From Microbulbifer rhizosphaerae (GTDB lineage: Bacteria; Pseudomonadota; Gammaproteobacteria; Pseudomonadales; Cellvibrionaceae): DNA of 59,501 bases. Made by a program: the position numbers and the translations under genes. This document shows positions 33,560 through 40,608 of the stretch, piece by piece (position 1 is the stretch's first letter; each line of letters starts with the position of its first letter). The notes under the pieces are model-generated. The model saw nothing but the letters and a program-made list of their open reading frames with translations. It was not told the origin of the DNA and ran no database searches. The stretch spans positions 1-59,501 of the forward strand of contig NZ_JACHWZ010000027.1 in assembly GCF_014191725.1 (NCBI RefSeq), in the 5' to 3' direction.

Positions 33560-33950
33560 ATGATTGATGTTCCAGTCCCTTTACCTGCCCGGCCCGTACG
33601 TTTAATGGACCGGCTGCGGGCGTTTATGCGGGCGCGGCATATGGCTTACCGCACGGAGAAGAGCTATTGCGGGTGGATTCGGGAGTTCATCCGCTTTCAC
33701 GACAAGCGTCATCCGGAGATGATGGGGGCGGCGGAGGTGGAGGCATGGCTGAGTCTCCTGACTAATAATCGATCGGTTGCAATCAATACACAGAAGACGG
33801 CGCTGAATGCGCCGGTAAGCCCGGCGTGGCAGTATGTGTTCCCTGCGCCCAATCGCGCGCTGGACCCGCGCAGCCAGGTGGTTCGCCGTTCGGTTGCGCG
33901 GGCGCTGGCTGAGGCGCGGATTTACAAAAAGGCCAGTTGCTATACCCTGG
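33560..33950 (+). pseudogene. intI: Integron integrase IntI, internally deleted and truncated
   Basis: The frame starts at ATG 33560 behind GGGAG. The N-terminal SAM-like domain is intact for about 80 codons: M-D-R-L-R-A-F-M-R-A-R-H, Y-R-T-E-K-S-Y, W-I-R-E-F-I-R-F-H, G-A-A-E-V-E-A-W-L. It then jumps, after T-Q-K-T-A-L-N, to P-A-W-Q-Y-V-F-P-A-P-N, L-D-P-R-S and A-S-C-Y-T-L, which belong to the region after the IntI-specific insertion and just before the R-H-S-F-A-T-H catalytic box. The first catalytic arginine, the C-terminal R-H-x-x-R and the tyrosine are gone; a family-B repeat starts where the frame breaks. It cannot be active. Confidence 0.88.
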
Positions 33951-34051
33951 GAACGCGGAACTCCAGCTCCGCTTGCGGGTCCAGGCCCCACCATCAGTCC
34001 TGCTGGGCAAGCCTCCGGCTCGCAAGCGGAGCTGGAGCTCCGCGCTCCCGG
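33948..34051. repeat. Paired family-B repeat at the intI break
   Basis: GGAACGCGGAACTCCAGCTC and, inverted, GCGGAGCTGGAGCTCCGCGC form long arms of a 100-bp hairpin. It fills the whole gap between the broken integrase and the NTF2-like gene. Confidence 0.85.
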
Positions 34052-34053
34052 GC

Positions 34054-34548
34054 TTATTTGCTCGACCAGTGCACGTGAACAATCTTCCACTCACCGCCGC
34101 TGCGTTTGAGCACCAGGGTTTCCATGCTTTGCAGGTCCAGGGCCTTTCCGTTGGAATCACCTTTCAGGCGTGAGCGTCCGTAGGAGAAGGCCAGGTCCTC
34201 TCCCTCCCGTACCTGCAGTTCCTGCTGGGAGACGTCCATCTGTTTCAGGAAGGTGATATCCGCTGGCAGGTGGTGGCCGGCATATTCCTGTGCCGAGCGC
34301 TCTACCGATCCCCCTTCAAAAATAACCACTGTGTCTGCCAGTACACTCAGTACGGCTTCCTCGTCGCCTTCGCGCAACGCGCGGTGGAATTTCTGTACGG
34401 TTTTTCCCGCACCGGTTTCCAGTCCGGAAAACATCGCCGGATCTTTTTCTCCGTGGGGTTTGTCGCCGTGGGCGGTGGCGGCGAGAGGTATTGCGCCCAG
34501 TAAAACTGAAAATCCCGAAGCGCAGAGAGCCTTGAATAGTTTTTGCAT
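34054..34548 (-). CDS. Exported NTF2/SnoaL-like protein (DUF4440 type)
   Basis: A 164-residue protein with a signal peptide (MQKLFKALCASGFSVLLGAI...ATA), then a cone-shaped NTF2-like fold: V-Q-K-F-H-R-A-L-R-E-G-D-E-E-A-V-L-S-V-L-A-D-T-V-V-I-F-E-G-G, and E-T-L-V-L-K-R-S-G-G-E-W-K-I-V-H-V-H-W-S-S. H-G-D-K-P-H-G at the mature N-terminus could bind copper. It is last in the minus-strand copper block, 14 bases after the cytochrome gene, with AGGA before its ATG. No enzymatic role is established. Confidence 0.85.
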   Translation of the reverse strand: MQKLFKALCASGFSVLLGAIPLAATAHGDKPHGEKDPAMFSGLETGAGKTVQKFHRALREGDEEAVLSVLADTVVIFEGGSVERSAQEYAGHHLPADITFLKQMDVSQQELQVREGEDLAFSYGRSRLKGDSNGKALDLQSMETLVLKRSGGEWKIVHVHWSSK

Positions 34549-34562
34549 TGTGTTTTTCCTGG

Positions 34563-35084
34563 TCAGTGGTGGTGGTCGGGGGCCTCTTCGTCGCGCGCGG
34601 TGAGTATCTGGTATTGCTGCGGCGTCAACTCCGGCAGCTTTTGCAGAAAGGCCACCATGGCCCAGATGCGCTGGTCGTCGTGGGTGGGACCCCAGGCGGG
34701 CATGCCGGAGGCTTTGATACCGTGCTTGATTGCCCAGAACTGGCGGCGGGGATCGCTGGCGCGCTTGGTGAGGTCGGGTGGCGCCGGGTAGAGGCCCTGG
34801 CTGAGTTCGCTCTCCTTTCCACCAGGTTTTAAATGGCAGCCGACGCACATCTCGTTGTAATCTGGGCCGCCTTCGATCAGCAGTTCCGGGTCGTCCAGGT
34901 CCGGTACCTGTATATCCTTCGATGCGCGCTCAATGGATCTGTCGCGCAGGGTTTCCAGCACCCAGTTGGTAAATGCGGTGTGCGGTACATCGGCACCCAC
35001 GGGATAGGCACCGGAGTAGATGAATGCCGCCAGCCCGATGCAGAGGGCAATGGTGGCGAGCAACAGGGTTTTTATCGTCGCCAT
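34563..35084 (-). CDS. Membrane-anchored cytochrome c
   Basis: A 173-residue protein with one N-terminal helix (about 5-24) and a single c-type heme site C-V-G-C-H at about 77-81, with the distal methionine probably in S-G-M-P-A-W-G-P. The C-terminus ends in three histidines (D-H-H-H). Such cytochromes are found in cop operons beside CopA/CopB and may pass electrons to or from multicopper oxidases. The helix is likely uncleaved, so the heme faces the periplasm. Confidence 0.9.
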   Translation of the reverse strand: MATIKTLLLATIALCIGLAAFIYSGAYPVGADVPHTAFTNWVLETLRDRSIERASKDIQVPDLDDPELLIEGGPDYNEMCVGCHLKPGGKESELSQGLYPAPPDLTKRASDPRRQFWAIKHGIKASGMPAWGPTHDDQRIWAMVAFLQKLPELTPQQYQILTARDEEAPDHHH

Positions 35085-35095
35085 TGTAGGCTCCC

Positions 35096-35320
35096 TTATT
35101 TTTCTGTTTCAGGTTTTTCTTCCGGGTGCAGCTGTTTCATGCATTTCTTGATCAGTGCCTGGGTGACCGGGTCCTGTTTGTCCATTTTTTTGATATCCAT
35201 GTCTTTGAGTGCGGCGCACTGGGGTTTTTCTGCTTTGTCTTTGTGCTGGCTTGGGTCGTGGGCCTGGGCCGCTAGGGTGAGCAATAAAGTGACTATCAAG
35301 AGGGGGGTAAAAATTTTCAT
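35096..35320 (-). CDS. Small exported protein of the copper block
   Basis: A 74-residue protein with a signal peptide ending A-Q-A. The mature part is about 54 residues, very charged, with H-D-P-S-Q-H-K-D-K and two cysteines (Q-C-A-A-L, K-K-C-M-K-Q-L-H). It is 11 bases upstream of the cytochrome gene and certainly in the same transcript. It may be a small copper-binding periplasmic protein; family unknown. Confidence 0.75.
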   Translation of the reverse strand: MKIFTPLLIVTLLLTLAAQAHDPSQHKDKAEKPQCAALKDMDIKKMDKQDPVTQALIKKCMKQLHPEEKPETEK

Positions 35321-35351
35321 GATTTATATTCTCCTGAGCATTTGTTATGGG

Positions 35352-35425
35352 TGTAGGAGCGGCCGTTGACCGCGATCAATCTTGCCGGTCGGAAAGTCTG
35401 ATCGCGGCCAACGGCCGCTCCTACA
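35352..35425. repeat. REP/BIME pair (family A)
   Basis: TGTAGGAGCGGCCGTTGACC and, inverted, CGCGGCCAACGGCCGCTCCT, inside the copper block between copB and the small exported protein. REP pairs inside operons often set mRNA stability or attenuate read-through. Confidence 0.92.
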
Positions 35426-35446
35426 AGGGTGCGTTGGTCAAGTCCG

Positions 35447-36187
35447 TCAAAACCAGGCGCGCAGGCCGATAACCCACGTGGTGTCGCTGACGCTTTCTGC
35501 ATCCGCGCGCGCGAAGCTGGCCGCTTCGCCGAATTTCTTCTCGTAGTGTACGCCAATATAGGGCGCGAACTGGCGGGTGATTTCGTAGCGCAGGCGCAGG
35601 CCGGCTTCCATGTCCGAGAGGCCGGAGCCGGTGTTGGTGGCCGGGTCGTTCTGGCCGTAGAAATCGAGTTCAATTTCCGGGCTCAAAATCAATCGCTGGG
35701 TAAACAGCAGTTCGTACTCGGCCTCCAGGCGCATGGCGCTGTCGCCGCCCTCGCCGACAAACAGCGCCGCGTCCACTTCAAAGAAGTAAGGCGCCAGCCC
35801 CTGGAAGCCGATGGCCGCCCAGTTCTTGCTCGGCCCGTCTTCCAGCCTGAAGTCGTGGCGCAGACCCATTTGCAGGTCCCAGAAGGGCGCAACCGCGCGG
35901 CTGTAGAGCGCCTGCAGTTCCGCATTCTCGGTTTCTCCGTCCTCCCGTTCCCACTCCCCTTTGAGCCACAGCTTGTCCCGGTTGCCGCCGAACCAGAGGT
36001 CGCCCTTGAGCGCATCGCTGTCCTCTTCGCGCACTTCCAACTGGTCCAGCTTGCCCATGGTGAACAGCTTCTCGTGATCCATCACATGATCCGGGATATC
36101 GGCGTCTTCGTGCTTGTCGTGGTGATAAGCGGTTTGCGCCTTGGCACCAGATGCGACCAGCACGGCCAGTAAAATAATTTTTTTCAT
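35447..36187 (-). CDS. copB: Copper resistance protein B (CopB/PcoB), outer membrane
   Basis: A 246-residue protein with signal peptide MKKIILLAVLVASGAKA and an outer-membrane barrel. H-H-D-K-H-E-D and D-H-V-M-D-H-E-K-L-F near the N-terminus are probable copper ligands; the barrel shows the CopB pattern W-F-G-G-N-R-D-K-L-W-L-K-G-E-W-E, F-W-D-L-Q-M-G-L-R-H-D, L-R-Y-E-I-T-R-Q-F-A-P-Y-I-G-V and ends V-I-G-L-R-A-W-F. The Met/His repeat found in many CopB proteins is missing, while its partner CopA has one. ATG 36187 is nine bases after GGAG. Confidence 0.93.
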   Translation of the reverse strand: MKKIILLAVLVASGAKAQTAYHHDKHEDADIPDHVMDHEKLFTMGKLDQLEVREEDSDALKGDLWFGGNRDKLWLKGEWEREDGETENAELQALYSRAVAPFWDLQMGLRHDFRLEDGPSKNWAAIGFQGLAPYFFEVDAALFVGEGGDSAMRLEAEYELLFTQRLILSPEIELDFYGQNDPATNTGSGLSDMEAGLRLRYEITRQFAPYIGVHYEKKFGEAASFARADAESVSDTTWVIGLRAWF

Positions 36188-36200
36188 TGCCTTCATCTCC

Positions 36201-38219
36201 TCAGACCACGCGGACTTCGCGGAACATACCGGGCATGTGGAACAGCAGGTGGCAGTGGTAGGCCCAGCGGCCGTAGGCGTCCGCGGTGACCAAGTAGCTG
36301 ATCTTGGCGGCCGGCTGCACCAGTATCGTGTGCTTGCGCGGAATACGATTCCCATCGCCGGTTTCCAGTTCGCTCCACATCCCGTGCAGGTGGATAGGGT
36401 GGGTCATCATGGTGTCGTTGACCAGGGTGATGCGGATCCGCTCGCCGTACTTGAGCATCAGCGGTTCGGCATCATTGAACTGGATGCCGTCCATGGACCA
36501 GACATAGCGGTGCATATTGCCGGTGAGGTGCAGTTGCAGTTCCCGTTCCGGTTCGCGCCTGTCGATGGTCGGAGTGAGGTTGCGCAGATCTCCGTAGGTG
36601 AGGACGCGGCGGCCGTGGCGCTGTTGGTGATCGCGAAGCCCGATGCCCGGATCGTTCAGGCCGTCCATGGGCTGTTCCGCGCGCATGTCCACCGTGTAGG
36701 CGAACTCGCTGGGCAGGTGCACTATGGGTTTGTTGCTGCCATGGCCGGCGCGGCCCAGGTCTTCCGTGAACCACACGCCCTGCATACCGCCCAGATTGCC
36801 GCGGCCGCCGTACGGGCTGTAGTTGGTATCGGAACCCGGGCTATGTTGGCTGTGATCCATCGAATTCATGCTGCCATGCTGGCTGTGATCCATGTTGCCC
36901 ATGTCGCCGTGCTGGCTGTGATCCATGCTGCCCATGCCGCCGTGTTGGCTGTGATCCATGCCGCCGTGCATTTCCCCGGAGCTCGCGGCGGGCCTGTGGC
37001 CCGTATGCGGAGCTGGAGCTCCGCGATCCCGGGGGGAACCGTGGTCCCCGTGTCCCATCCCCATGTCGCGGTGCGTCAACACCGGTGCGTAGTCCATCGC
37101 GGGCACCTCCGCAGACAGGCCCAAGTCCGGGGTGAGGGTGCCGCGGGCGAAGCCGGTGCGATCGATGCCCTGGGTGAACAGCGTGTAGGCGCGGTCGTCC
37201 GCGGGCTCGACGATCACATCGTAGGTTTCGGCCACGCCGATGCGGAATTCGTCCACGGTAACCGGCTCGACATTCTGGCCGTCGCTGGCCACCACGGTCA
37301 TCTTCAGGCCCGGGATGCGCACATCGAAGATGGTCATGGCGGCGGCGTTGATAAAGCGCAGGCGCACTTTCTCCCCGCGTTTGAACAGCGCAGTCCAGTT
37401 ATCGTCCGGGGTCTGGCCGTTCATCAGGTAGGTGTAGGTGTAGCCAGTCACGTCGGAGATGTCGGTATCGGACATGCGCATCCGGTTCCACATTCCGCGC
37501 TCGCGGAAAGTGCGAGCCACGCCCTTTTCGCGGATATCGCTCCACAGGTCGCCCACGGTGCGCCGGCGGAAGTTGTAGTAGTGGCTTTCCTTTTTCAGAT
37601 GGCCGTAGATCTCCAGCGGCGACTCGTCGCTCCAGTCGGATAGCAGTACGACATATTCGCGGTCGTAGGCCACCGGGTCCGGCTCTGCCGGGTCGATTAC
37701 GATGGCGCCGTAGAGGCCGGTCTGTTCCTGGAAGCCGGAGTGGCTGTGGTACCAGTAGGTGCCGCTCTGCTGGACTTCGAACTCGTAGCGATAGGTTTCC
37801 CCCGGCGGGATACCGTTGAAGCTGAGCCCGGGTACGCCGTCCATATTGGTTGGTAGGATAAGGCCGTGCCAGTGGATGGAGCTGTCGTGGGCCAGGTTGT
37901 TGGTGACGTTCAGGGTGACCTTCTGCCCCTCTTTCCAGCGCAGGATCGGCGCCGGCAAGCTGCCGTTGACCGTGGTGGCCTGCCGCTCGCGGCCGGTGAA
38001 GTTTACCCTGGTGTAGTCGATGCCCAGGTCGAAGTGATTGCCGCGCAGTGTCTGCACCACCTGGCGGGGTTCCGGTCGCGGGGAAGCGGCGCGCAGGCCG
38101 CTCGGCAGGGCCAGGGCGCTGGCGGCGGCGCCAGTAACAGCGCCTGCGGCGAGGCCGGTAACAAAAGTACGCCGGGACAGTTGTGGCAATTGGATTCTGC
38201 CGTTATTCGGTTTTTTCAT
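36201..38219 (-). CDS. copA: Copper-resistance multicopper oxidase CopA/PcoA
   Basis: A 672-residue periplasmic oxidase that oxidises Cu(I) to less toxic Cu(II). Tat signal S-R-R-T-F-V-T-G-L at 15-23. Copper ligands lie in I-H-W-H-G-L, W-Y-H-S-H, H-P-I-H-L-H-G and Y-H-C-H-L-L-F-H-M. A Met/His linker at about 390-450 contains four M-D-H-S-Q-H repeats, encoded by a 33-bp tandem repeat. Just before it, D-R-G-A-P-A-P-H-T-G-H-R-P-A-A is encoded by a complete family-B repeat unit (36986-37031) that interrupts the Met/His run in frame. It is followed after 13 bases by copB. Confidence 0.95.
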   Translation of the reverse strand: MKKPNNGRIQLPQLSRRTFVTGLAAGAVTGAAASALALPSGLRAASPRPEPRQVVQTLRGNHFDLGIDYTRVNFTGRERQATTVNGSLPAPILRWKEGQKVTLNVTNNLAHDSSIHWHGLILPTNMDGVPGLSFNGIPPGETYRYEFEVQQSGTYWYHSHSGFQEQTGLYGAIVIDPAEPDPVAYDREYVVLLSDWSDESPLEIYGHLKKESHYYNFRRRTVGDLWSDIREKGVARTFRERGMWNRMRMSDTDISDVTGYTYTYLMNGQTPDDNWTALFKRGEKVRLRFINAAAMTIFDVRIPGLKMTVVASDGQNVEPVTVDEFRIGVAETYDVIVEPADDRAYTLFTQGIDRTGFARGTLTPDLGLSAEVPAMDYAPVLTHRDMGMGHGDHGSPRDRGAPAPHTGHRPAASSGEMHGGMDHSQHGGMGSMDHSQHGDMGNMDHSQHGSMNSMDHSQHSPGSDTNYSPYGGRGNLGGMQGVWFTEDLGRAGHGSNKPIVHLPSEFAYTVDMRAEQPMDGLNDPGIGLRDHQQRHGRRVLTYGDLRNLTPTIDRREPERELQLHLTGNMHRYVWSMDGIQFNDAEPLMLKYGERIRITLVNDTMMTHPIHLHGMWSELETGDGNRIPRKHTILVQPAAKISYLVTADAYGRWAYHCHLLFHMPGMFREVRVV
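36845..36968 (-). repeat. 33-bp tandem repeats encoding the MDHSQH linker
   Basis: GGCTGTGATCCAT recurs four times at 33-base spacing on the plus strand. It encodes M-D-H-S-Q-H separated by G-x-M-x-x, a methionine-histidine copper-binding linker. Confidence 0.9.
36986..37031 (-). repeat. Family-B unit inside the copA coding sequence
   Basis: On the minus strand GGGATCGCGGAGCTCCAGCT then CCGCATACGGGCCACAGGCC. It matches the intergenic copies at 6079, 23642 and 33948, yet lies in the middle of an intact reading frame. Confidence 0.85.
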
Positions 38220-38234
38220 TTTTATTTATTGACC

Positions 38235-38726
38235 TCAGAACTGTTCCGCGGCGGTGGTGATTTCGGTGTAGACCTCCCGGCTGCCGTCCCGGTTGAGCTG
38301 CCATACCTGGTAAGGGGTGAATTTGTCTTTGTACTCCATGCCCGGGCTGCCCAGGGGCATGGCCGGCACCGCGAGGCCGCGAGCGCCGACGGGTGGGTTC
38401 TGCAGGAAGCGGCGGATCAGTTTTGCCGGGATATGCCCCTCGAAAACGTAGCCGTCGCCGGTCACGCTGGTATGGCAGGATTGGAATTGGGGATCTATAC
38501 CGTGACGGTTTTTCACTGCGCCCAGGTCGTCGACATCGCGGGCGGTGACGGCAAAGCCGAGGTCTTCGGCGTGCTTTACCCAGAGCTTGCAGCAGCCGCA
38601 GGTGGCGCTTTTGTAGGTGGTCAATTCGACAGCGGCAGTGTTGTCGGCGGAGTTGTCTTTAGCGCAGGCGGAGAGTGCCAGCAGAGTAAGGCCGCCCAGG
38701 CAGGCGGCGAACAGTTTACGGTTCAT
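38235..38726 (-). CDS. DUF411 family copper-binding lipoprotein
   Basis: A 163-residue protein with a lipobox (L-A-L-S-A-C-A, Cys21). DUF411 landmarks are V-E-L-T-T-Y-K-S-A-T-C-G-C-C-K-L-W-V-K-H, S-C-H-T-S-V-T-G-D-G-Y-V-F-E-G-H-I-P, G-L-A-V-P-A-M-P-L-G-S-P-G-M-E and Y-Q-V-W. C-G-C-C and the methionines probably bind Cu(I); related proteins act as periplasmic copper chaperones. It is 15 bases upstream of copA in the same transcript. Confidence 0.92.
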   Translation of the reverse strand: MNRKLFAACLGGLTLLALSACAKDNSADNTAAVELTTYKSATCGCCKLWVKHAEDLGFAVTARDVDDLGAVKNRHGIDPQFQSCHTSVTGDGYVFEGHIPAKLIRRFLQNPPVGARGLAVPAMPLGSPGMEYKDKFTPYQVWQLNRDGSREVYTEITTAAEQF

Positions 38727-38829
38727 GGAATGGCCTCATTTCAGGTCATTGGACAGGCGCACCGCTTTCCGGGCGCGCGGGAATCAGGGAATAAAGAAAG
38801 GTGCCAGCGATGGGCGCACCAACCCCGTG

Positions 38830-39210
38830 TCAGGGGTGGATGGGTGGGCGAATGGCCGTTTCGGGCTCGGGGGAGGAATTGATTTCCGCGTAGGCGGTGG
38901 CCTGGGTGGTGCGCAGCGGCGCGGCGGCCTGGAAGTCGCCGGCGGGCAGGGCGCCGGCGCAGTGGCCGGGGCAGCAGCCGCAGGTCTGGTCGCAGTCCGG
39001 GTTCTCACTGGCCGCAGTGGTCTCACTGCAGTGACTGGTCGCCGTTGCTTCGTCGCAGTGCATCTTGTGGTCCATCCCGAGCATAGACTCGGCGGGGGCC
39101 TGTACTGCCTCGTCGTGACTATCCATTTCGGCACAGGGCGCCGCCAGCGCCCGGCCAGCGATGGCCAGGAGCAGCAACAGCAGCAGTGTCATGGCAGCCG
39201 GCGTGCGCAT
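38830..39210 (-). CDS. CopL-like Cys/His-rich exported protein
   Basis: A 126-residue protein with a signal peptide ending A-L-A. The mature part is rich in Cys, His and Met: M-D-H-K-M-H-C, S-H-C, and D-C-D-Q-T-C-G-C-C-P-G-H-C. It ends E-I-N-S-S-P-E-P-E-T-A-I-R-P-P-I. The cysteine cluster and the R-P-P-I end resemble CopL, the copper-binding protein needed for copper induction of copAB in Xanthomonas. A second, frameshifted gene of this family lies at 44968-45316. Confidence 0.65.
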   Translation of the reverse strand: MRTPAAMTLLLLLLLAIAGRALAAPCAEMDSHDEAVQAPAESMLGMDHKMHCDEATATSHCSETTAASENPDCDQTCGCCPGHCAGALPAGDFQAAAPLRTTQATAYAEINSSPEPETAIRPPIHP

Positions 39211-39279
39211 AGGGAAAACCGATAGGTCGAAGCCTGCGTTATCCTAGATGCCCGCAACCGTCTTGGCAAGGCGGGGTTC

Positions 39280-40584
39280 TCATCCGGACCGGCGCGGCGG
39301 CTCGCCGAAATCGGGATCGCGACTCACGCGCCAGGCCACGGTGCCGGGAGGCGCTTTGTACCAGCCGGGGTCGCGGTAGTCCCCCGGCTCCAGGTCATCG
39401 CGCACTTTGACCAGGGTGAACATGCCGCCCATCTCGATATTGCCGTAGGGGCCCACCCCCACCAACATCGGCAGGGTGTTTTCCGGTCCCGGGAGGCCCA
39501 TCTCTGTGTGCTCCTGGTGTTCCGCCATGCCGTAGCGGCCCATGGGCATAAAGCCCGGCAACATCTTTTTTATTTCGTCCGCAACGCCGCTCTGATCCAC
39601 GCCCAAGGGGTTGGGGATCTCATGGCCCATGGCGTTCATGGTGTGGTGGGCCATATGGCAGTGGAAGGCCCAGTCGCCGGGGACAGCGGTGAACTCGATA
39701 TCGCGGGTCTGGCCCACGGCGACGATTTCGGTGGCCTCGCTGCGCCACTGGGAACGGGGCCAGCGGCCGCCGTCGGAGCCGGTGACATAGAACTGGGCCC
39801 CGTGCAGGTGGATGGGATGGTTCCACATGGACAGATTGGCCATGCGTACCCGCACCCGCTCGCCGGTGCGCGCCACTATGGGATCGATGGCCGGGAACAC
39901 CTTGCTGTTGAAGGTCCACAGGTCGAATTCCACCATCACCGATGGGTCGGGCCGGTAGGTGCCGGGGTGAACCATCCAGTTGTGCAGGAGCAGGCAGTAG
40001 TCGCGGTCCACCGGTACCGGTTCCGGTTCCCGCGGGTGGATGATGAACATTCCCATCATGCCCGCCGCCATCTGCACCATCTCATCCGCGTGGGGGTGGT
40101 ACATATGGGTACCGTGCTGTTTGAGGGTGAACTCGTAGGCGAAGGTCTCGCCGGGTTGGATATGTGGCTGCGACACGCCGCCCACACCGTCCATGCCGCT
40201 GGGAAGGATGATGCCGTGCCAGTGGATGGTGGTGTGCTCCCCGAGGCGGTTGGTCACCAGTATGCGCACCCGGTCGCCCTCCACCGCCTCGATAGTGGGC
40301 CCGGGGGTGGTGCCGTTGTAGCCCCAGCATTTGGCCACGGTGCCGGGGGCGAACTCGTGTTCGAACTCCTCCGCCACCAGATGGAATTCCTTGACCCCGT
40401 CCTTCATTACATAGGGCAGAGTCCAGCCGTTGAGGGTGCGCACCGGCGCATGAACGGGCACTCTTGCGGCTTTCGGTTGCGCCGCGGCCGGCGGATAGGT
40501 GCCATCTTCTATTGCCTGTGCGGCGAGCGCCGCCCCCAGTGAACCCAGGCCGCCGGCCTGCAAAAATCTCCGCCGCGAAATCAT
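39280..40584 (-). CDS. Second multicopper oxidase, Tat-exported
   Basis: A 434-residue laccase-like oxidase. Tat signal S-R-R-R-F-L-Q-A-G-G. Copper ligands are in T-I-H-W-H-G-I, H-M-Y-H-P-H-A-D-E, H-P-I-H-L-H-G and F-H-C-H-M-A-H-H-T-M-N-A-M-G-H, with a methionine-rich tail region (M-L-P-G-F-M-P-M-G-R-Y-G-M-A-E-H). It is shorter than CopA and lacks the MDHSQH linker. Together with the TolC-family gene upstream (24-base gap) it forms the common MCO-TolC pair of marine cop clusters. Substrate probably Cu(I). Confidence 0.92.
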   Translation of the reverse strand: MISRRRFLQAGGLGSLGAALAAQAIEDGTYPPAAAQPKAARVPVHAPVRTLNGWTLPYVMKDGVKEFHLVAEEFEHEFAPGTVAKCWGYNGTTPGPTIEAVEGDRVRILVTNRLGEHTTIHWHGIILPSGMDGVGGVSQPHIQPGETFAYEFTLKQHGTHMYHPHADEMVQMAAGMMGMFIIHPREPEPVPVDRDYCLLLHNWMVHPGTYRPDPSVMVEFDLWTFNSKVFPAIDPIVARTGERVRVRMANLSMWNHPIHLHGAQFYVTGSDGGRWPRSQWRSEATEIVAVGQTRDIEFTAVPGDWAFHCHMAHHTMNAMGHEIPNPLGVDQSGVADEIKKMLPGFMPMGRYGMAEHQEHTEMGLPGPENTLPMLVGVGPYGNIEMGGMFTLVKVRDDLEPGDYRDPGWYKAPPGTVAWRVSRDPDFGEPPRRSG

Positions 40585-40608
40585 ATTGAGCCTCCGCTGC
40601 TGCGCCGC

